DNA from: a virus
Virus record (IMG/VR): IMGVR_UViG_3300027859_000483
Location: 1 to 50,753 of that record
DNA: 50,753 nucleotides
Direction: 5' to 3' (one strand)
This document shows, one piece after another, positions 31,216-39,127 of the stretch. The notes beneath the pieces were generated by a model. That model made no database searches. It was not told where the DNA came from and worked only from the letters and a program-made list of their open reading frames with translations. A program made the translations under genes and the position numbers. Each line of letters starts with the position of its first letter. The stretch's first letter is position 1.

Positions 31216-31638
31216 ATGATAGTTATTCGTGATTTTTTAGATAATGTAGATGAACTTTTAGATTTTGCAGAAATAACACCATACTATGATTATACTTATT
31301 TTACTGGTGTAGTATTTAAAGGTCTAAGAACTCCTAATCTAGTTAAACTTCTTCCCGAGATAGTAAATAAAATAAATATCGATACTGGTAGTAAACCAGA
31401 ACAACTCTATCTTCACAAACACGAAGATTTAAAAGATTTTAAACCCATACCACATGTAGATAAAAGTACTAAGAGTGGTGTAATACACCTAAAGGGTAGT
31501 CAAGGGTGTGGGACAATTGTAGAAGATAAATTACAAGAATATGAATTTAACAAGTTAATTATGTATGATGCAAACCTATTACATCAACCAGAAGGTTTTC
31601 CAGAAGATAGGTTAGTCATGACATTTTTTTGTAAATAA
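31216..31638 (+). CDS. 2OG-Fe(II) oxygenase-like protein, paralogue of 12476-12940
   Basis: A 140-residue small oxygenase-like protein. Metal residues H80-V-D82 and H123 (NLLHQPEG) and R132 in EDRLVMTFF match H93-I-D95, HPLH and DRLVLTFF of the earlier paralogue. The linker SGVIHLKGSQG is shared. Complete triad predicts activity; target unknown. It follows a late-type gene and precedes a holin, so late expression is likely. Confidence 0.68.
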   Translation: MIVIRDFLDNVDELLDFAEITPYYDYTYFTGVVFKGLRTPNLVKLLPEIVNKINIDTGSKPEQLYLHKHEDLKDFKPIPHVDKSTKSGVIHLKGSQGCGTIVEDKLQEYEFNKLIMYDANLLHQPEGFPEDRLVMTFFCK

Positions 31639-31673
31639 TAATTTGTATATATAAAAAAGACTCGGAGAAAAGT

Positions 31674-32165
31674 ATGTTAAGTTTATTAGGTAGTTTATTA
31701 GGATTTGGGGGTTCAATAATCCCTGGCATACTAGATAGTTTCAAGAAAAAACAAGACCAGAAATACGAACTTCGTAAGTTAGAAGTTCAGGCCGAAATCA
31801 ACAGAGAGAATTTAGAACATCAAGCAAGACTTCAAAAAGAACTTGGAAAACAAAAGATAGAATTATTCCAAGCACAAGCAAAAGACAAAGAACACGAAAG
31901 ATTGATACAACACGATATTGTATTACAATCAGGTACGGGATTTATAGGTGGATTAGCAAGGTCAGTAAGACCAATCATTACATATGCATTCTTTCTTTTA
32001 TTTGCAGTCATAGAGGGTACATTACTCTATGGTGCAATACAAGCGGGAACGGACTTTCAAGACGCAATCAATATATTATGGGACGAAGATACTAAAGCAA
32101 TATTTGCGGCTATCATCTCGTTTTGGTTTGGTTCTCGTGCAATAGATAAAAACCGTTCAAAATAA
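31674..32165 (+). CDS. Holin-like protein of the GTA_holin_3TM type
   Basis: A 163-residue protein. N-terminal hydrophobic MLSLLGSLLGFGGSIIPGIL, then a long charged helix (KYELRKLEVQAEINRENLEH), then SVRPIITYAFFLLFAVIEG and IFAAIISFWFGSRAIDK, the signature of gene-transfer-agent type three-segment holins. It would form the membrane lesion for the M15 endolysin encoded at 42505. CTCGGAG (31662-31668) is the ribosome site; upstream TATATATAAAAA may be a degenerate late box. Confidence 0.8.
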   Translation: MLSLLGSLLGFGGSIIPGILDSFKKKQDQKYELRKLEVQAEINRENLEHQARLQKELGKQKIELFQAQAKDKEHERLIQHDIVLQSGTGFIGGLARSVRPIITYAFFLLFAVIEGTLLYGAIQAGTDFQDAINILWDEDTKAIFAAIISFWFGSRAIDKNRSK

Positions 32166-32168
32166 TCA

Positions 32169-32197
32169 TTGACAACTCTATTTAATTAGAGTATAAT
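32169..32197 (+). promoter_or_regulatory. Perfect sigma70 promoter of the ribonucleotide reductase genes
   Basis: TTGACA (32169-32174), 17-base spacer, TATAAT (32192-32197) in the 65-base gap before nrdA; AAGGAGAG (32219-32226) precedes the TTG start at 32231. Confidence 0.85.
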
Positions 32198-32230
32198 AGT
32201 CCACACTTTTAACTTTAACAAGGAGAGAAC

Positions 32231-34219
32231 TTGGACTTAATCATTGACAAAAAACGAGATAAACTATTAGAAGACTATGCAGTAGGAATGTTAAAAGATT
32301 TCTACTTGAATAAAAATGAGAAGTCTCCACAAGAAGGGTTTGCACGTGCAAGTTGGGCATGGTCAAAATACAACAACAAAGTAGATACAGAACTCGCAGA
32401 AAGACTTTACGAATATGTAAGTAAGAAGTGGTTTATGTTTGCGTCTCCAGTTCTTTCGAACGCACCTAACGGACAAGATACTAAAAGTAAGGGTATGCCC
32501 ATATCTTGTTTCTTAACGTACGTTCCAGACACCCTAGAAGGTCTTATAGAACACTCTAGTGAACTACGTTGGTTATCTATCATGGGTGGTGGAGTCGGTG
32601 GTCATTGGTCAGATGTAAGAACAGTATCAGATATCGCACCAGGCCCAATACCTTTTCTCCATACTGTTGATGCAGATATGATTGCATATCGACAAGGTAA
32701 AACACGAAAGGGTTCTTATGCGGCCTATATGAATGTTGACCACCCAGACATTATGGAGTTTCTAAACATACGTATACCGACTGGTGATGTTCAACGTAAA
32801 GCACTAAACATACACAACGCAATCAATCTAACAGATGAATTTATGTCTGCAGTTATGGAAAACAAACCCTTTGATTTGATTGACCCGAATGATAAGTCAG
32901 TAAAAGAAACGGTCAGTGCAAGAAAACTATGGGAAAGAATACTTGAGATAAGATTTAGAACGGGAGAACCATATCTAAACTTTATTGATACTGCAAATAG
33001 ATATCTACCCCAACCACTCAAAGATAAAGGCCTTGAGATACACGGAAGTAATCTATGCAATGAGATACATTTACCAACAAGTCCTGAGAGAACTGCAGTA
33101 TGTTGTCTATCATCTCTAAATCTAGAATACTATGACGAGTGGAAAGATACTACTATTGTAAGAGACTTAATAAGAATGTTAGACAATGTCCTTGAGTACT
33201 TCATAGAGAACGCTCCTGACTCGATTTCTCGTGCGAAGTACTCTGCAATGCGTGAGAGAAGTTTAGGTCTTGGTGCAATGGGATTTCACTCTCTTCTACA
33301 TAAACATGGTGTTGCATGGGAGTCTGAACTTGCAAAAGAAATTAATCATCAAGCATTTGGTTTTATTCATGACGAAGCACATGCAGAAACCGAACTACTT
33401 GCAAAAGAAAGAGGAGAATATCCTGACGGAAAAGGTTCGGGTAAAAGAAATGCACACTTAACTGCAATAGCTCCTAATGCATCGAGTGGTGTTATTTTAG
33501 GAACAAGTCCTTCTATCGAACCATTGAAAGCAAATGCATATACTCATAGAACTCGTGCGGGTAGTTTTCTAGTAAAGAACAAATACCTAGAACAATTACT
33601 TGAAACCAAAGAAATGAATAACGATAGTATTTGGAGTTCTATTATTACTAATAAGGGGTCTGTACAACACTTATCGTTCCTTACGGAAGGAGAGAAAAGT
33701 ATATATAAGACTGCGGACGAATTAGACCAGAACTGGGTAGTTCAACATGCGGGAGATAGACAGAAATATATATGTCAAGGACAATCTGTTAATCTTTTCT
33801 TTCCCGCTGGTGCAGATAAATCATATGTAAATAAAGTTCATCTACGTGCATGGAGTCACGGGTTGAAAGGTCTTTACTATCTACGAACTGAAGCAAAGTC
33901 TCGTGCAGAGAATGTTTCAGAGAAAGTAGAACGAGTCGCACTGCAAAGTGATACAAGTACAATCGTATATACTAAACCGAATTGTCCTTTCTGTCAACTT
34001 GCAAAAGAAGAACTGAAACTTCGTGGTATACCATATGACGAGATTAATCTTGAAGAGATTGGTAAAACTGCAAGAGAAGTAACGGGTCGAAAAGGAGTCA
34101 AGACAGTTCCACAAATATATTTACAAGGTGAATATGTTGGGGGTTATGAAGAACTCATGGAACTATTTGACAAAACAGAAATCGAAGAGTCGGAAGACTG
34201 CAAAGCATGTGAAGGATAA
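32231..34219 (+). CDS. nrdA: Class Ia ribonucleotide reductase large subunit with inserted glutaredoxin domain
   Basis: A 662-residue enzyme that reduces ribonucleoside diphosphates. Core motifs: MPISCFLTYV with a redox cysteine, SIMGGGVGGHWSDVR, the radical site NLCNEIHLP, the second redox cysteine in VCCLSSLNLEYY, and SQGLKGLYYLRTE-type tyrosines (LKGLYYLRTEA). There is no ATP-cone domain at the N-terminus. Residues about 577-650 are a glutaredoxin with active site CPFC (585-588) and TVPQIYLQGEYVGGYEEL. The last residues DCKACEG (C657, C660) are the shuttle cysteines, so the glutaredoxin sits between core and tail. TTG start, AAGGAGAG upstream; nrdB follows after 2 bases. Confidence 0.95.
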   Translation: MDLIIDKKRDKLLEDYAVGMLKDFYLNKNEKSPQEGFARASWAWSKYNNKVDTELAERLYEYVSKKWFMFASPVLSNAPNGQDTKSKGMPISCFLTYVPDTLEGLIEHSSELRWLSIMGGGVGGHWSDVRTVSDIAPGPIPFLHTVDADMIAYRQGKTRKGSYAAYMNVDHPDIMEFLNIRIPTGDVQRKALNIHNAINLTDEFMSAVMENKPFDLIDPNDKSVKETVSARKLWERILEIRFRTGEPYLNFIDTANRYLPQPLKDKGLEIHGSNLCNEIHLPTSPERTAVCCLSSLNLEYYDEWKDTTIVRDLIRMLDNVLEYFIENAPDSISRAKYSAMRERSLGLGAMGFHSLLHKHGVAWESELAKEINHQAFGFIHDEAHAETELLAKERGEYPDGKGSGKRNAHLTAIAPNASSGVILGTSPSIEPLKANAYTHRTRAGSFLVKNKYLEQLLETKEMNNDSIWSSIITNKGSVQHLSFLTEGEKSIYKTADELDQNWVVQHAGDRQKYICQGQSVNLFFPAGADKSYVNKVHLRAWSHGLKGLYYLRTEAKSRAENVSEKVERVALQSDTSTIVYTKPNCPFCQLAKEELKLRGIPYDEINLEEIGKTAREVTGRKGVKTVPQIYLQGEYVGGYEELMELFDKTEIEESEDCKACEG

Positions 34220-34221
34220 CA

Positions 34222-35244
34222 ATGGCACTATTAGAATTTTCAAAAACATACAAACCTTTTCTATACCCTTGGGCTGTAGAATTAACTAAAAAACACGAAG
34301 AGATACACTGGATAGAAGACGAAGCAGAACTATCCGAAGATGTTCAAGACTGGAGAACTAAACTCACAGAAGATGAAAAGTTATTCATCACACAAGTACT
34401 AAGATTATTTACGCAGTCAGATGTACAAGTCGGAGAGAACTATCACGAACTCCTAATCCCTAAATTTAAAAACAACGAAGTCCGAAACATGTTATCTTCC
34501 TTTGCAAACAGAGAAGGAGTACATCAACGTGCATACGCACTACTCAATGATACTCTTGGTTTACCCGATGAAGACTTTAGTGCATTTCTAGAATACAAAG
34601 AGATGTCAGATAAGATTGACTTTATGAAAGACGGAGATATCTCTACCCAACAAGGACTTGCACTATCACTCGCACAATCAGTATTTAACGAAGGACTATC
34701 AGTCTTTGCATCTTTTGTGATGTTATTAAACTTCCAGAGATTTGGTAAGATGAAAGGTATGGGTACAATTGTTGAATGGTCTATTCGTGACGAGACTTTA
34801 CATGTACAAGGTAATGCAAAACTATTTAGAGAGTTTTGTGCAGAACATACTCGTATTGTTAATGATGAACTTAAATCTAAAATCTATCAGATTGCAAAAG
34901 ATGTAGTTAAGTTAGAAGATAAGTTTATTGACCTTGCGTACAACGGACACAAGATAGAAGGTCTAGACAAAAAAGATGTCAAACAATACATTAGACACAT
35001 TGCAGACCGAAGATTATTACAACTTGGTATGAAACCAAACTTCAATGCAAAAGACAATCCACTCCCTTGGTTAGATTGGGTACTTAATGGTGCATCACAC
35101 GATAACTTCTTTGAGAAGAGAGTCACCGAGTATTCGGTCAATGGTCTTGAAGGAGAATGGGGTTGGGAAGACGTGGATACACCACAACAACTTGAAAGGA
35201 TTGAAGATAAACTAGATGATGCAATCTCAAATGTGGGTTGCTAG
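34222..35244 (+). CDS. nrdB: Class Ia ribonucleotide reductase small subunit
   Basis: A 340-residue ferritin-like radical-generating subunit. Metal ligands and radical tyrosine are present: D67 (SDVQVGENYHEL), E98 and H101 (REGVHQRAYALL), the tyrosyl-radical Y105 at the H+4 position, E in VFNEGLSVFASFV, and E/H in RDETLHVQG. The tyrosine points to a classic di-iron-tyrosyl form. The C-terminus ends SNVGC, the short tail that docks to NrdA. It is 2 bases after nrdA. Confidence 0.95.
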   Translation: MALLEFSKTYKPFLYPWAVELTKKHEEIHWIEDEAELSEDVQDWRTKLTEDEKLFITQVLRLFTQSDVQVGENYHELLIPKFKNNEVRNMLSSFANREGVHQRAYALLNDTLGLPDEDFSAFLEYKEMSDKIDFMKDGDISTQQGLALSLAQSVFNEGLSVFASFVMLLNFQRFGKMKGMGTIVEWSIRDETLHVQGNAKLFREFCAEHTRIVNDELKSKIYQIAKDVVKLEDKFIDLAYNGHKIEGLDKKDVKQYIRHIADRRLLQLGMKPNFNAKDNPLPWLDWVLNGASHDNFFEKRVTEYSVNGLEGEWGWEDVDTPQQLERIEDKLDDAISNVGC

Positions 35245-35246
35245 TT

Positions 35247-35378
35247 TTGGAAGAAAAAGAGTATGAGATAATCTGTCATGTATGCGAGTCACATACTCAC
35301 ATCATCATAGATAATGATGAAGAACCTTTATACTGTCCCATGTGTGGAGCTCACCCAGTAGAGATAAATGAACTCTAA
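35247..35378 (+). CDS. Small zinc-ribbon protein, 43 residues
   Basis: A short gene from TTG 35247, 2 bases after the nrdB stop. The product is EKEYEIICHVCESHTH, a linker IIIDNDEEPLYCPMCGAHP and a short end, giving two CxxC knuckles (CHVC, CPMC), a rubredoxin/zinc-ribbon layout. Acidic and hydrophobic linker codons match phage style. It is transcribed with nrdA/nrdB. Function unknown. Confidence 0.6.
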   Translation: MEEKEYEIICHVCESHTHIIIDNDEEPLYCPMCGAHPVEINEL

Positions 35379-35386
35379 ATAGTCGT

Positions 35387-35818
35387 GTGACTTGGTTATA
35401 CGAAAATAAAGTATTTGATTTGAGTGAAGAAGAACTTGAGAAGTATCAAGGATTTGTTTATGAAGTAGAAGAATGCGATACTGGTATGAAATATATCGGT
35501 AAAAAGTTTTTTTGGAAAAAGAAAGTCCTACCTAAAAACCAATCTCGAAAAAGAAAGATAATCACTCGGGTACAATCCGATTGGAAAGATTATCATGGTT
35601 CAAACGACCAAGTCAAACAACTGCGTGAAGAGGGTAAACTATTTAAACGCAGAATATTATACTTATGTAGAACAAAAGGAGAATGTTCTTACTATGAAGC
35701 AAAACTCCAATTTGAAAATGATGTTTTACTTCGTGATGATTACTATAATGAATTTATAGGGTGTAAGATACATTCTAAATTTATTAAAGATATGAAAGAT
35801 GACTACAATAACTCGTGA
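35387..35818 (+). CDS. GIY-YIG-like endonuclease-domain protein
   Basis: A 143-residue basic protein from GTG 35387. QGFVYEVEECDTGMKYIGKKFFW resembles the GIY-YIG signature (Y-x10-YIG) followed by basic residues. KRRILYLCRTKGECSYYEAKLQF supplies the further conserved arginine/glutamate region expected of the fold. Similar phage proteins may be DNA nicking or packaging-related. Active-site completeness is uncertain, hence the moderate confidence. Confidence 0.6.
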   Translation: MTWLYENKVFDLSEEELEKYQGFVYEVEECDTGMKYIGKKFFWKKKVLPKNQSRKRKIITRVQSDWKDYHGSNDQVKQLREEGKLFKRRILYLCRTKGECSYYEAKLQFENDVLLRDDYYNEFIGCKIHSKFIKDMKDDYNNS

Positions 35819-36776
35819 ACTAATTAATCCAAACTTCTATCACGTCACAGAAAATGTTGACTATAAAACTCTTTGTAAGAAGATAAACAAGTTCAAACAT
35901 TTGTTTCTTTCCAAAGGTGCAACCAAAGAAGATAACATTGGAGTTGGAACATTAACTGCAGACACCGATACTATTGCATGTTATTTTGCAGCTTGGGAAC
36001 TTGGTATATCTCTTTTCTTAGCAAATGACGGTACTTTGGCAAAAGAGACTTCTGGTGAATTGATGTATTCAGACTCACTTGCACATATGAACAAAGTAAT
36101 ATCAGAAAACTTTACTAACTATAATAATCGTACCTTTTTAAGTTCATTTGTAATACATGACATGTATAGACCAATTGACTCAAATAAATCTGGCGGATTA
36201 ACTCGTATGGATTTAAAGGACGGATTGTATCGTAAAATATTAGAAAAGTATGGAGATGATAATACAACTGTTTTAGAAATGCGTGACATTGTACCAATGT
36301 CTGGAACTGATATACAGCCATGGACAGTAGATGAAAATGATATTGCAATAGAGGATATGAACAATATTTTAAAAATAAAAAAGACAACTGATTTTTGGTT
36401 ACCAAGACAATCTACTCACAAAGAAGTATTAGAGTCCACAAAAAGATATCTATCAAATTTTACACAAGATAAAGTTGCGTTATCAAAAACTTTAAATCAT
36501 TTAAATTGTGTTGATTATTATTTTTTACCTACACTTATGACTGCAAGTAAAGTTTATGATATTACCATTATGGAAGAGTATGGTCAAGAAAAAGAAAAAG
36601 TATTTATGGATATTACTGTAGACTACGGTAATAAAATAATACATGATAATAAAGTAGAAAGAATGTTATTAGGAAATCGTGAAAATTATGAGTATATGCA
36701 AAATAGAAAGACACAACCGTATACTCACGAAGTAATATTTAATTTAGGAAAAGAAGAAATTGTCAAAACTTATTAA
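35799..36776 (+). CDS. Degenerate adenylate-forming-enzyme-like paralogue
   Basis: A 325-residue protein aligning by eye to the next gene. The N-terminal NVDYKTLCKKINKFKHLFL and IACYFAAWELGISLFLAND match its ...WKMLFRENYNVRKG... and LACAELGLKIFLID region. Where the neighbour has the nucleotide loop TSGSTKPSR it has only TDFWLPRQSTHKEVLE, so the ATP-binding motif is lost. LNHLNCVDYYFLPTLMTASKV parallels MHHASAMICTLLPSLMISHN. It could be a regulatory or scaffold subunit for the active copy. It overlaps both neighbours (20 and 17 bases). Confidence 0.6.
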   Translation: MTTITRELINPNFYHVTENVDYKTLCKKINKFKHLFLSKGATKEDNIGVGTLTADTDTIACYFAAWELGISLFLANDGTLAKETSGELMYSDSLAHMNKVISENFTNYNNRTFLSSFVIHDMYRPIDSNKSGGLTRMDLKDGLYRKILEKYGDDNTTVLEMRDIVPMSGTDIQPWTVDENDIAIEDMNNILKIKKTTDFWLPRQSTHKEVLESTKRYLSNFTQDKVALSKTLNHLNCVDYYFLPTLMTASKVYDITIMEEYGQEKEKVFMDITVDYGNKIIHDNKVERMLLGNRENYEYMQNRKTQPYTHEVIFNLGKEEIVKTY

Positions 36777-38028
36777 CAGACATATAATAAATGATAACAT
36801 AAACTTTAATGGTAAAACCAAAGAAGAACTTATCCATGAGATTAAAAAATGGAAGATGTTGTTTCGAGAAAACTACAATGTTCGTAAAGGAGAAGTGGTT
36901 GCAATCTCTATACTAGATGTCAACCATTATCATTTAAGTTGTTTACTTGCGTGTGCAGAGTTAGGACTTAAGATATTCCTTATTGACGCACCCGCAACCA
37001 AAGAGTCTTTACCTTATACTAAACTTGCATTGCATGGGCCTGCAGATTATTGTGTGCATCATAAATTTTTGGGAGATGCTTTGTATGACGGACTTCACGG
37101 TCAGATGATAAGAGAATATAGTAAAGAACTAATTGACACTCAAGAACTTATATTCAAAGACCCAAAAGACTTTGAAATGCCTGATAAGGTATCCGAAGAT
37201 GATATCTTTATGATTAGTTCTACATCTGGTTCAACCAAACCTTCTCGTAAAATAGAGTTTACGCATAAAGAAGTTTATGAAATGTCTAGAAGAAATATCG
37301 ATATCTTTAAATTTAAACCTGAGACTCAAGTATTACATACCAAGAATATGCACCATGCATCTGCAATGATATGTACTTTATTACCTTCACTTATGATATC
37401 ACACAATCATAGGTCTTTTACTTTACCAGAAAAGTGGGACTTTCTGGATAATGAAAAGTACATGAAAAGTCTATTACAAAATATGATTGCAGAAGAAAAC
37501 TATAAAGTGGCTGTAGACGGTGGATATCATATAACTGTACCTAATCAACAAATCTTAGAGTTTTTACTTACTTCTATATTTCCTTCTTTTAAAAACAAGA
37601 CTATTATATCAATGTGTGGATTTACTTTACCCGAAGAATATATTGATATTGCAAAGAAATACAATTTAGAGTTTATTTCACATTATGGTAGTATTGATAC
37701 GGGTATACCACTTTTAGTCAATTATCTAGATGAAAACACAGAATACCGTTCAGACTGTCTAGGAGTCCCACCAGACGACTTTTATGATATTCAAGTGTCA
37801 CCCACTACAAATGCGTCTGTAGGGTGTCAGTTGTGGTCAGAAGACCGTATATTAGATGACATACTTTATATTGAAGATAATCTATACTTTTTGAAGGGTA
37901 GAGTAGAAAATCCAAATACTGTCTTTGATATACCCGATGATTTAGATTTAGATAAGTTTTATCAAGATACTAAACTAAACATGGAACAACTTCGTGGTCA
38001 TTTAAAAGAAACTGAAAAAAGTACTTGA
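36760..38028 (+). CDS. Adenylate-forming (ANL/acyl-CoA synthetase-like) enzyme
   Basis: A 422-residue ANL superfamily-like protein from a TTG start. The A3-type phosphate loop ISSTSGSTKPSRKIEFTHKE (residues 152-171, core TSGSTKPSR) is clear, followed by MSRRNIDIFKFKPETQV. Later, ISMCGFTLPEEYIDIAKKY and LEFISHYGSIDTGIPLLVNY match the A4/A5 region (YGSTE-like SHYGSID), and CQLWSEDRILDDILYIEDNLYFLKGR matches the A7/A8 hinge. The C-terminal small domain is shortened. It likely adenylates a carboxylate; no carrier protein or thioester partner is seen, so the product is unknown. Confidence 0.7.
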   Translation: MSKLINRHIINDNINFNGKTKEELIHEIKKWKMLFRENYNVRKGEVVAISILDVNHYHLSCLLACAELGLKIFLIDAPATKESLPYTKLALHGPADYCVHHKFLGDALYDGLHGQMIREYSKELIDTQELIFKDPKDFEMPDKVSEDDIFMISSTSGSTKPSRKIEFTHKEVYEMSRRNIDIFKFKPETQVLHTKNMHHASAMICTLLPSLMISHNHRSFTLPEKWDFLDNEKYMKSLLQNMIAEENYKVAVDGGYHITVPNQQILEFLLTSIFPSFKNKTIISMCGFTLPEEYIDIAKKYNLEFISHYGSIDTGIPLLVNYLDENTEYRSDCLGVPPDDFYDIQVSPTTNASVGCQLWSEDRILDDILYIEDNLYFLKGRVENPNTVFDIPDDLDLDKFYQDTKLNMEQLRGHLKETEKST

Positions 38029-38078
38029 CAATATCTGTTTACCTTGTTATAATAACAACATAAATTAAAGAGGTAAAT
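38025..38078 (+). promoter_or_regulatory. Promoter-leader cassette, copy B (perfect sigma70 with palindromic -10)
   Basis: TTGACA (38025-38030), 17-base spacer, TATAAT (38048-38053). The palindrome TTGTTAT-A-ATAACAA (38044-38058) and leader ATAAATTAAAGAGGTAAATA are almost identical to copy A at 13476-13531. It drives the small-gene block. Confidence 0.85.
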
Positions 38079-38324
38079 ATGACACAATTAACTAAAATAC
38101 AAATCGTAAGAAAGACTGAGAAGTTCTTAACAGAAATAACTGTCTTGTGCGATAATGTAAAGAAAACCAAAAAATGGTTAGATATGGCCATTTTAGAAGA
38201 TAAAATCACAATGCAAAAAAGGTTTGATGAAGAAATCAAATTAGCAGAAGATAAGGTTGCGGAGTTTAGGAAGTTTGAAAAAGAAAATCCATTTGATGAT
38301 GCACCTATGAGGGCAGTTAAGTAA
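38079..38324 (+). CDS. Small coiled-coil hypothetical protein, 81 residues
   Basis: A charged helical protein (KTEKFLTEITVLCDNVKKTKKWLDMAI then RFDEEIKLAEDKVAEFRKFEK) with no recognised family. It is the first gene behind promoter-leader copy B with the AAGAGG ribosome site, so strong early expression is likely. Its stop overlaps the next start by one base. Confidence 0.65.
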   Translation: MTQLTKIQIVRKTEKFLTEITVLCDNVKKTKKWLDMAILEDKITMQKRFDEEIKLAEDKVAEFRKFEKENPFDDAPMRAVK

Positions 38325-38650
38325 TGTTAGACTTAAGTAAGTATGAAACAAAAGGAGAACAATCTCTTTACAAAGGTATTCCGATTGTTTATAGATACGA
38401 CCCACTCGTAAGAGAGTTGATGAAGACAAGATTGTTTTCTGTAAAATACAGAGGTTGTTCTAAAAAAGGTTATAGGAGACCACAAAATGGTTGTCATAAA
38501 GAGTATGCAGATACTTTCGCAATCTATCCCTATTCAAACTATCCTGAGTATAAAGAGGTTAGAAAAGAGTATGCACCCATAAACGGGTATTCATTTATTC
38601 ATGATATGTTGAAACTTAAAGCAAAGAGGATTATCGATGAAAGGTTATAA
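38324..38650 (+). CDS. Hypothetical protein, 108 residues
   Basis: A basic, tyrosine-rich protein (SLYKGIPIVYRYDPLVRELM then SVKYRGCSKKGYRRPQNGCHKEYAD). Two cysteines and a histidine in the middle may bind metal, but no family is recognised. The 3' end overlaps a small 47-residue gene. Confidence 0.6.
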   Translation: MLDLSKYETKGEQSLYKGIPIVYRYDPLVRELMKTRLFSVKYRGCSKKGYRRPQNGCHKEYADTFAIYPYSNYPEYKEVRKEYAPINGYSFIHDMLKLKAKRIIDERL

Positions 38651-38780
38651 AAAAGGTACACTATTAGAAGAATATTTTCTAAACCCACATTTCAAACCTA
38701 CACCAAAGGAAGAGAAAGAATTAGACGATTTCTTTAAAATAGTTAAAAAAAGACTTGACAAAAGATGTTCAAGGGTGTAA
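38637..38780 (+). CDS. Small basic hypothetical protein, 47 residues
   Basis: A short gene from ATG 38637 inside the end of the previous one. The product (KGYKKGTLLEEYFLNPHFKP then KEEKELDDFFKIVKKRLDKR) is highly charged and helical. Its last codons contain the -35 box of the next promoter. Support is frame, coupling and codon style. Confidence 0.5.
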   Translation: MKGYKKGTLLEEYFLNPHFKPTPKEEKELDDFFKIVKKRLDKRCSRV

Positions 38781-38809
38781 GCTAGTCATATAAATTAGAG
38801 AGGTAAATA
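38755..38809 (+). promoter_or_regulatory. Promoter-leader cassette, copy C (diverged)
   Basis: TTGACA (38755-38760) and, at the expected 17-base spacing, a weak TAAGCT (38778-38783). The palindrome is lost but the leader ATAAATTAGAGAGGTAAATA is identical to copy A and leads to ATG 38810. The promoter half may be weak or need an activator. Confidence 0.55.
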
Positions 38810-39127
38810 ATGATAAATGCAATAAGTAAAAGAGAGTATACGGGTACTAACTTCGATACTCTTATGGTAAATGGTGCTGTTGAAGGTCAAGAGTTCGCAA
38901 CTTTCAAACAGATGATTAAATATTTAGGTTGTTCGGGTAAAGACCTTAAAGGTCTTAAGTCGTTTGCAACTTTGTTCTTTGTTAAAGAAGTAGAAAACGA
39001 AAAGGGCGAGACTGAAAAAGTCAGAAGGTTCTTTAATGTTTTCTCAGTAGAGTCTGCAAAACAACAGATTGTTTTGAATGCACTTGATAGTGAGGATTAT
39101 TTAAATTCAGTTAAAGAGGTTGCGTAG
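38810..39127 (+). CDS. ArdC N-terminal-domain-like protein, 105 residues
   Basis: The order REYTGTNFDTLMVNG, FATFKQMIKYLG, then SFATLFFVKEV and KVRRFFNVFSVESAKQQI resembles the ssDNA-binding N-terminal domain of ArdC/DUF1738 antirestriction proteins (YrGiN, TfkQa-lG, then V-F-V-F-N-v-x-Q). Here the domain stands alone, without the metallopeptidase half. A role in protecting entering or replicating phage DNA is inferred. The promoter-leader upstream is cassette copy C. Confidence 0.5.
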   Translation: MINAISKREYTGTNFDTLMVNGAVEGQEFATFKQMIKYLGCSGKDLKGLKSFATLFFVKEVENEKGETEKVRRFFNVFSVESAKQQIVLNALDSEDYLNSVKEVA

